Assembly (NCBI RefSeq): GCF_029382225.1
Contig: NZ_JARLTC010000006.1
Span: 1 to 64,000 of the forward strand
Direction of reading: 5' to 3'
DNA from: Spongiactinospora sp. TRM90649
GTDB lineage: Bacteria; Actinomycetota; Actinomycetes; Streptosporangiales; Streptosporangiaceae
Length of the DNA: 64,000 nt
The notes under the pieces: model-generated
Seen by the model: only the letters and a program-made list of their open reading frames with translations
Databases searched by the model: none
What the model was told of the DNA's origin: nothing
Program-made: the position numbers and the translations under genes
Shown: piece after piece, positions 62,279-64,000 of the stretch
Layout: every line of letters starts with the position of its first letter
Numbering within the stretch: the stretch's first letter is position 1

Positions 62279-64000
62279 TCAGCCGAAAAGCCGCAGCCGG
62301 TGGGCGGTCGCGGCGGCCTCGCCACGGGAGGAGACGCCGAGCTTGCCGAGGATGTTGGACACGTGCACGCTGACGGTCTTCACCGAGATGAACAGCTCCC
62401 CGGCCAGCTCGCGGTTGCTCATCCCGCCTGCCAGCAGGCGCAGCACCTCCAGCTCGCGGGGCGTCAGGCCGAGCCGGTCGTCCGCCGCGCGGGCCGGGTC
62501 GCCGTTCGCCACGCCGACCCGCCGCGCCAGGCGGTCGATCTCCTCGGCCATGGGGAGCGCGCGCAGCTCGCGGGCCAGCTCGGCGGCACGGGCCAGCCGG
62601 GCCGCAGCGCCGTCCCGGTCCCCGGCGGCGGCGACCCCTTCGGCGGCACGGACGAGCGCCCCGGCCAACGGGTACGGCTCACCCGTCGCCTCCCACCCCG
62701 CCACCGCGGCCTCCCACGCCTCCCGATCATCCGGCGCCGCCTCGGCGTCGACCTCGGCCCGCCGGGCCGCGAAGTACGGCCCATGGGCGGGCAGCTCCCG
62801 CGCGATCTCGACCAGAGCGCCCCGCACCTGCCCGGCCCGCTCCCGGGACGGCGGGCGGTCCGCCAGGCCGCAGGCGCGCATCCCGGCCACCAGCAGCGGC
62901 CACAGGTACCACGGGTTGGCCGTCGGGCCGAAGCGGGCGAGGGCGGCCTCGGTCTCGTCGAGGGCGCCGCTCGGATCGTCCTCGGCGCCCCGCCACCTGA
63001 TGAGCAACTGGGCGTGCTCGGCCGCGCCGAACCTGCTCAGCCGCGCCGCCAGCTTCCTGGCCGCCGCGACGAGCCCGGCCGCCACCTGCCGTTCCCCCCT
63101 GGCCAGCGCCACCTCGGCCCGATAGGCCAGCAGCGACCCGCGCTGCGGCGGGCTGGGGTTCAGCGTCATGGTCTGCTCGTAGGTGGCGATCATGTCGTCC
63201 CAGCGGCCGAGCCGGAACTCCGCCTCGATCTGGTTGAGCGCGATGTACACGCCCCCCGGCCGTGCGTGCCCCAGCCGCCGCGCCAGTGCCACCCCCTCCC
63301 GCGCCGTCTCCACCGCCTCCCCGTGACGCGCCTGGAGGATCTGCGCGGCGGACAGGTTGACGAACGCCCGCACCAGCCTGCGGGCCGACCCGCCGCGTTC
63401 GGCGGTGCTGCGCGACCCTTCGAGCGCGACATGGGCGGCGGGCAGGTCGCCGGCGAGCGCCGCGGCCAGCCCGCTGGTGGTGAGCGCGTCCGACTCGGCG
63501 GAGGCGTCGCCGAGCGTGCGGGCCAGCGCGACCGCCTCCTCGATCATCGCCCGGCCCTGCTCGTTCTCGCCGGTCTCCAGCAGCTCGCCGCCGAGGATGG
63601 CGAGCACCGAAGCCCGCACCGGCCCCGGCTCCCGCGCGATGCGCTCGGCGGCCAGCAGGTCGTCCGTCCCGCCCGGCGTTCCGCTGGTGGCGCGCAGGCG
63701 GGCCCGCTCCAGATAGGCCAGGGCGGTGCGCTCCGGCTCGGCCGCAGGGTCGAGGGCGGACAGCGCGGCGGTGATCAGCCGCAGCCCCCGGTCGGACTCG
63801 CCGCAGGTGTGCGCGCACTCAGCGGCGAGTTCCAGCACGGCGGTGTGGTCGGCGCCGATTCGCGCGGCGGCGTCCGGCACGCGTTCCCACAGTTCCAGGA
63901 CCAGTTCGAGCATCTGGAACCGCTCGCCGTACGACAGCGCGGCGGCGGCTTCGGCGGCGGCGTCCCAGGCCGCCGCCAGCGCGCGTTCGTTGTCGTGCGC
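62279..64000 (-). CDS. Large LuxR-family (LAL-type) regulator, 5' end outside the window
   Basis: At least 573 residues are visible and the frame continues past the window edge. The C-terminal LuxR domain is clear: [23 protein letters not shown] followed by [16 protein letters not shown] (last 65 residues). Upstream is a long series of TPR-like Ala/Leu/Glu helices ([31 protein letters not shown]). Such proteins usually carry an N-terminal AAA/NTPase domain, which would lie beyond 64000. It is divergent from nothing visible and its stop is 67 bp from the ssu promoter, so it may regulate that operon, but this is unproven. Confidence 0.88.
   Translation of the reverse strand, partial: AHDNERALAAAWDAAAEAAAALSYGERFQMLELVLELWERVPDAAARIGADHTAVLELAAECAHTCGESDRGLRLITAALSALDPAAEPERTALAYLERARLRATSGTPGGTDDLLAAERIAREPGPVRASVLAILGGELLETGENEQGRAMIEEAVALARTLGDASAESDALTTSGLAAALAGDLPAAHVALEGSRSTAERGGSARRLVRAFVNLSAAQILQARHGEAVETAREGVALARRLGHARPGGVYIALNQIEAEFRLGRWDDMIATYEQTMTLNPSPPQRGSLLAYRAEVALARGERQVAAGLVAAARKLAARLSRFGAAEHAQLLIRWRGAEDDPSGALDETEAALARFGPTANPWYLWPLLVAGMRACGLADRPPSRERAGQVRGALVEIARELPAHGPYFAARRAEVDAEAAPDDREAWEAAVAGWEATGEPYPLAGALVRAAEGVAAAGDRDGAAARLARAAELARELRALPMAEEIDRLARRVGVANGDPARAADDRLGLTPRELEVLRLLAGGMSNRELAGELFISVKTVSVHVSNILGKLGVSSRGEAAATAHRLRLFG

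Overview
The window is high-GC DNA with GTG/TTG starts, ATGA/GTGA gene overlaps and the gene families of a filamentous actinomycete. A Streptosporangiales-type genome (Nonomuraea, Streptosporangium and relatives) is my best guess; this is inferred from family content, not from a marker gene.

Layout. 1-12 kb holds secreted and cell-surface genes. They are a 1530-residue protein joining a CdtB/DNase I-like domain, two SGNH hydrolase domains and FG-GAP/VCBS repeats; a CPBP membrane protease; an esterase-like phytase-family protein; and a CBM/Fn3/GH18 chitinase. Among them lie decayed fragments of a PCMT-like methyltransferase, a HATPase and a Nudix gene. 12.2-20.6 kb is a complete type II Wadjet (jetABCD) anti-plasmid system. 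20.6-23.4 kb is the wreck of a sugar-uptake operon: an intact GH15-like gene and ROK regulator, with a truncated glycosidase and a frameshifted solute-binding-protein tail.

23.6-52.1 kb reads as one polyketide locus. Its core runs on the minus strand: fatty acyl-AMP ligase, PKS (ACP-KS-AT-DH-KR-ACP), PKS (KS-AT-ACP), type II thioesterase, AfsA-like hotdog protein, MFS exporter, hotdog thioesterase and two FixH/YtkA-like proteins. A SARP regulator, FAD monooxygenase and Tat-type cyclase lie on one side. A HAD phosphatase, MerR regulator, aldo/keto reductase, membrane protein, MMPL transporter, LuxR-type response regulator and DHA2 exporter lie on the other. The second PKS lacks KR, DH and TE domains, so it should deliver a beta-ketoacyl-ACP, which is the known AfsA substrate. 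With the adjacent phosphatase and reductase this suggests a lipid-primed PKS that releases its chain as a butenolide or gamma-butyrolactone.

52.0-56.5 kb is a lasso-peptide cluster (ABC exporter, B2, B1/PqqD, cyclase, and a 45-residue precursor). The B2 protease is internally deleted and the core has its Asp at an unusual position. 56.7-57.5 kb is tenA under a TPP riboswitch. 57.8-58.7 kb is a DUF6492 glycosyltransferase-like gene with a TTA codon. 58.8-62.2 kb is an aliphatic-sulfonate ABC operon preceded by a cysteine-containing leader peptide and attenuator hairpin, and followed by a doubly deleted, frameshifted FMN monooxygenase. The window ends inside a large LuxR-family regulator.

I saw no tRNA, rRNA, CRISPR array, insertion sequence or integrase. 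The many gene remnants (methyltransferase, HATPase, Nudix, glycosidase, binding protein, monooxygenase, lasso B2) show a region of active gene turnover.
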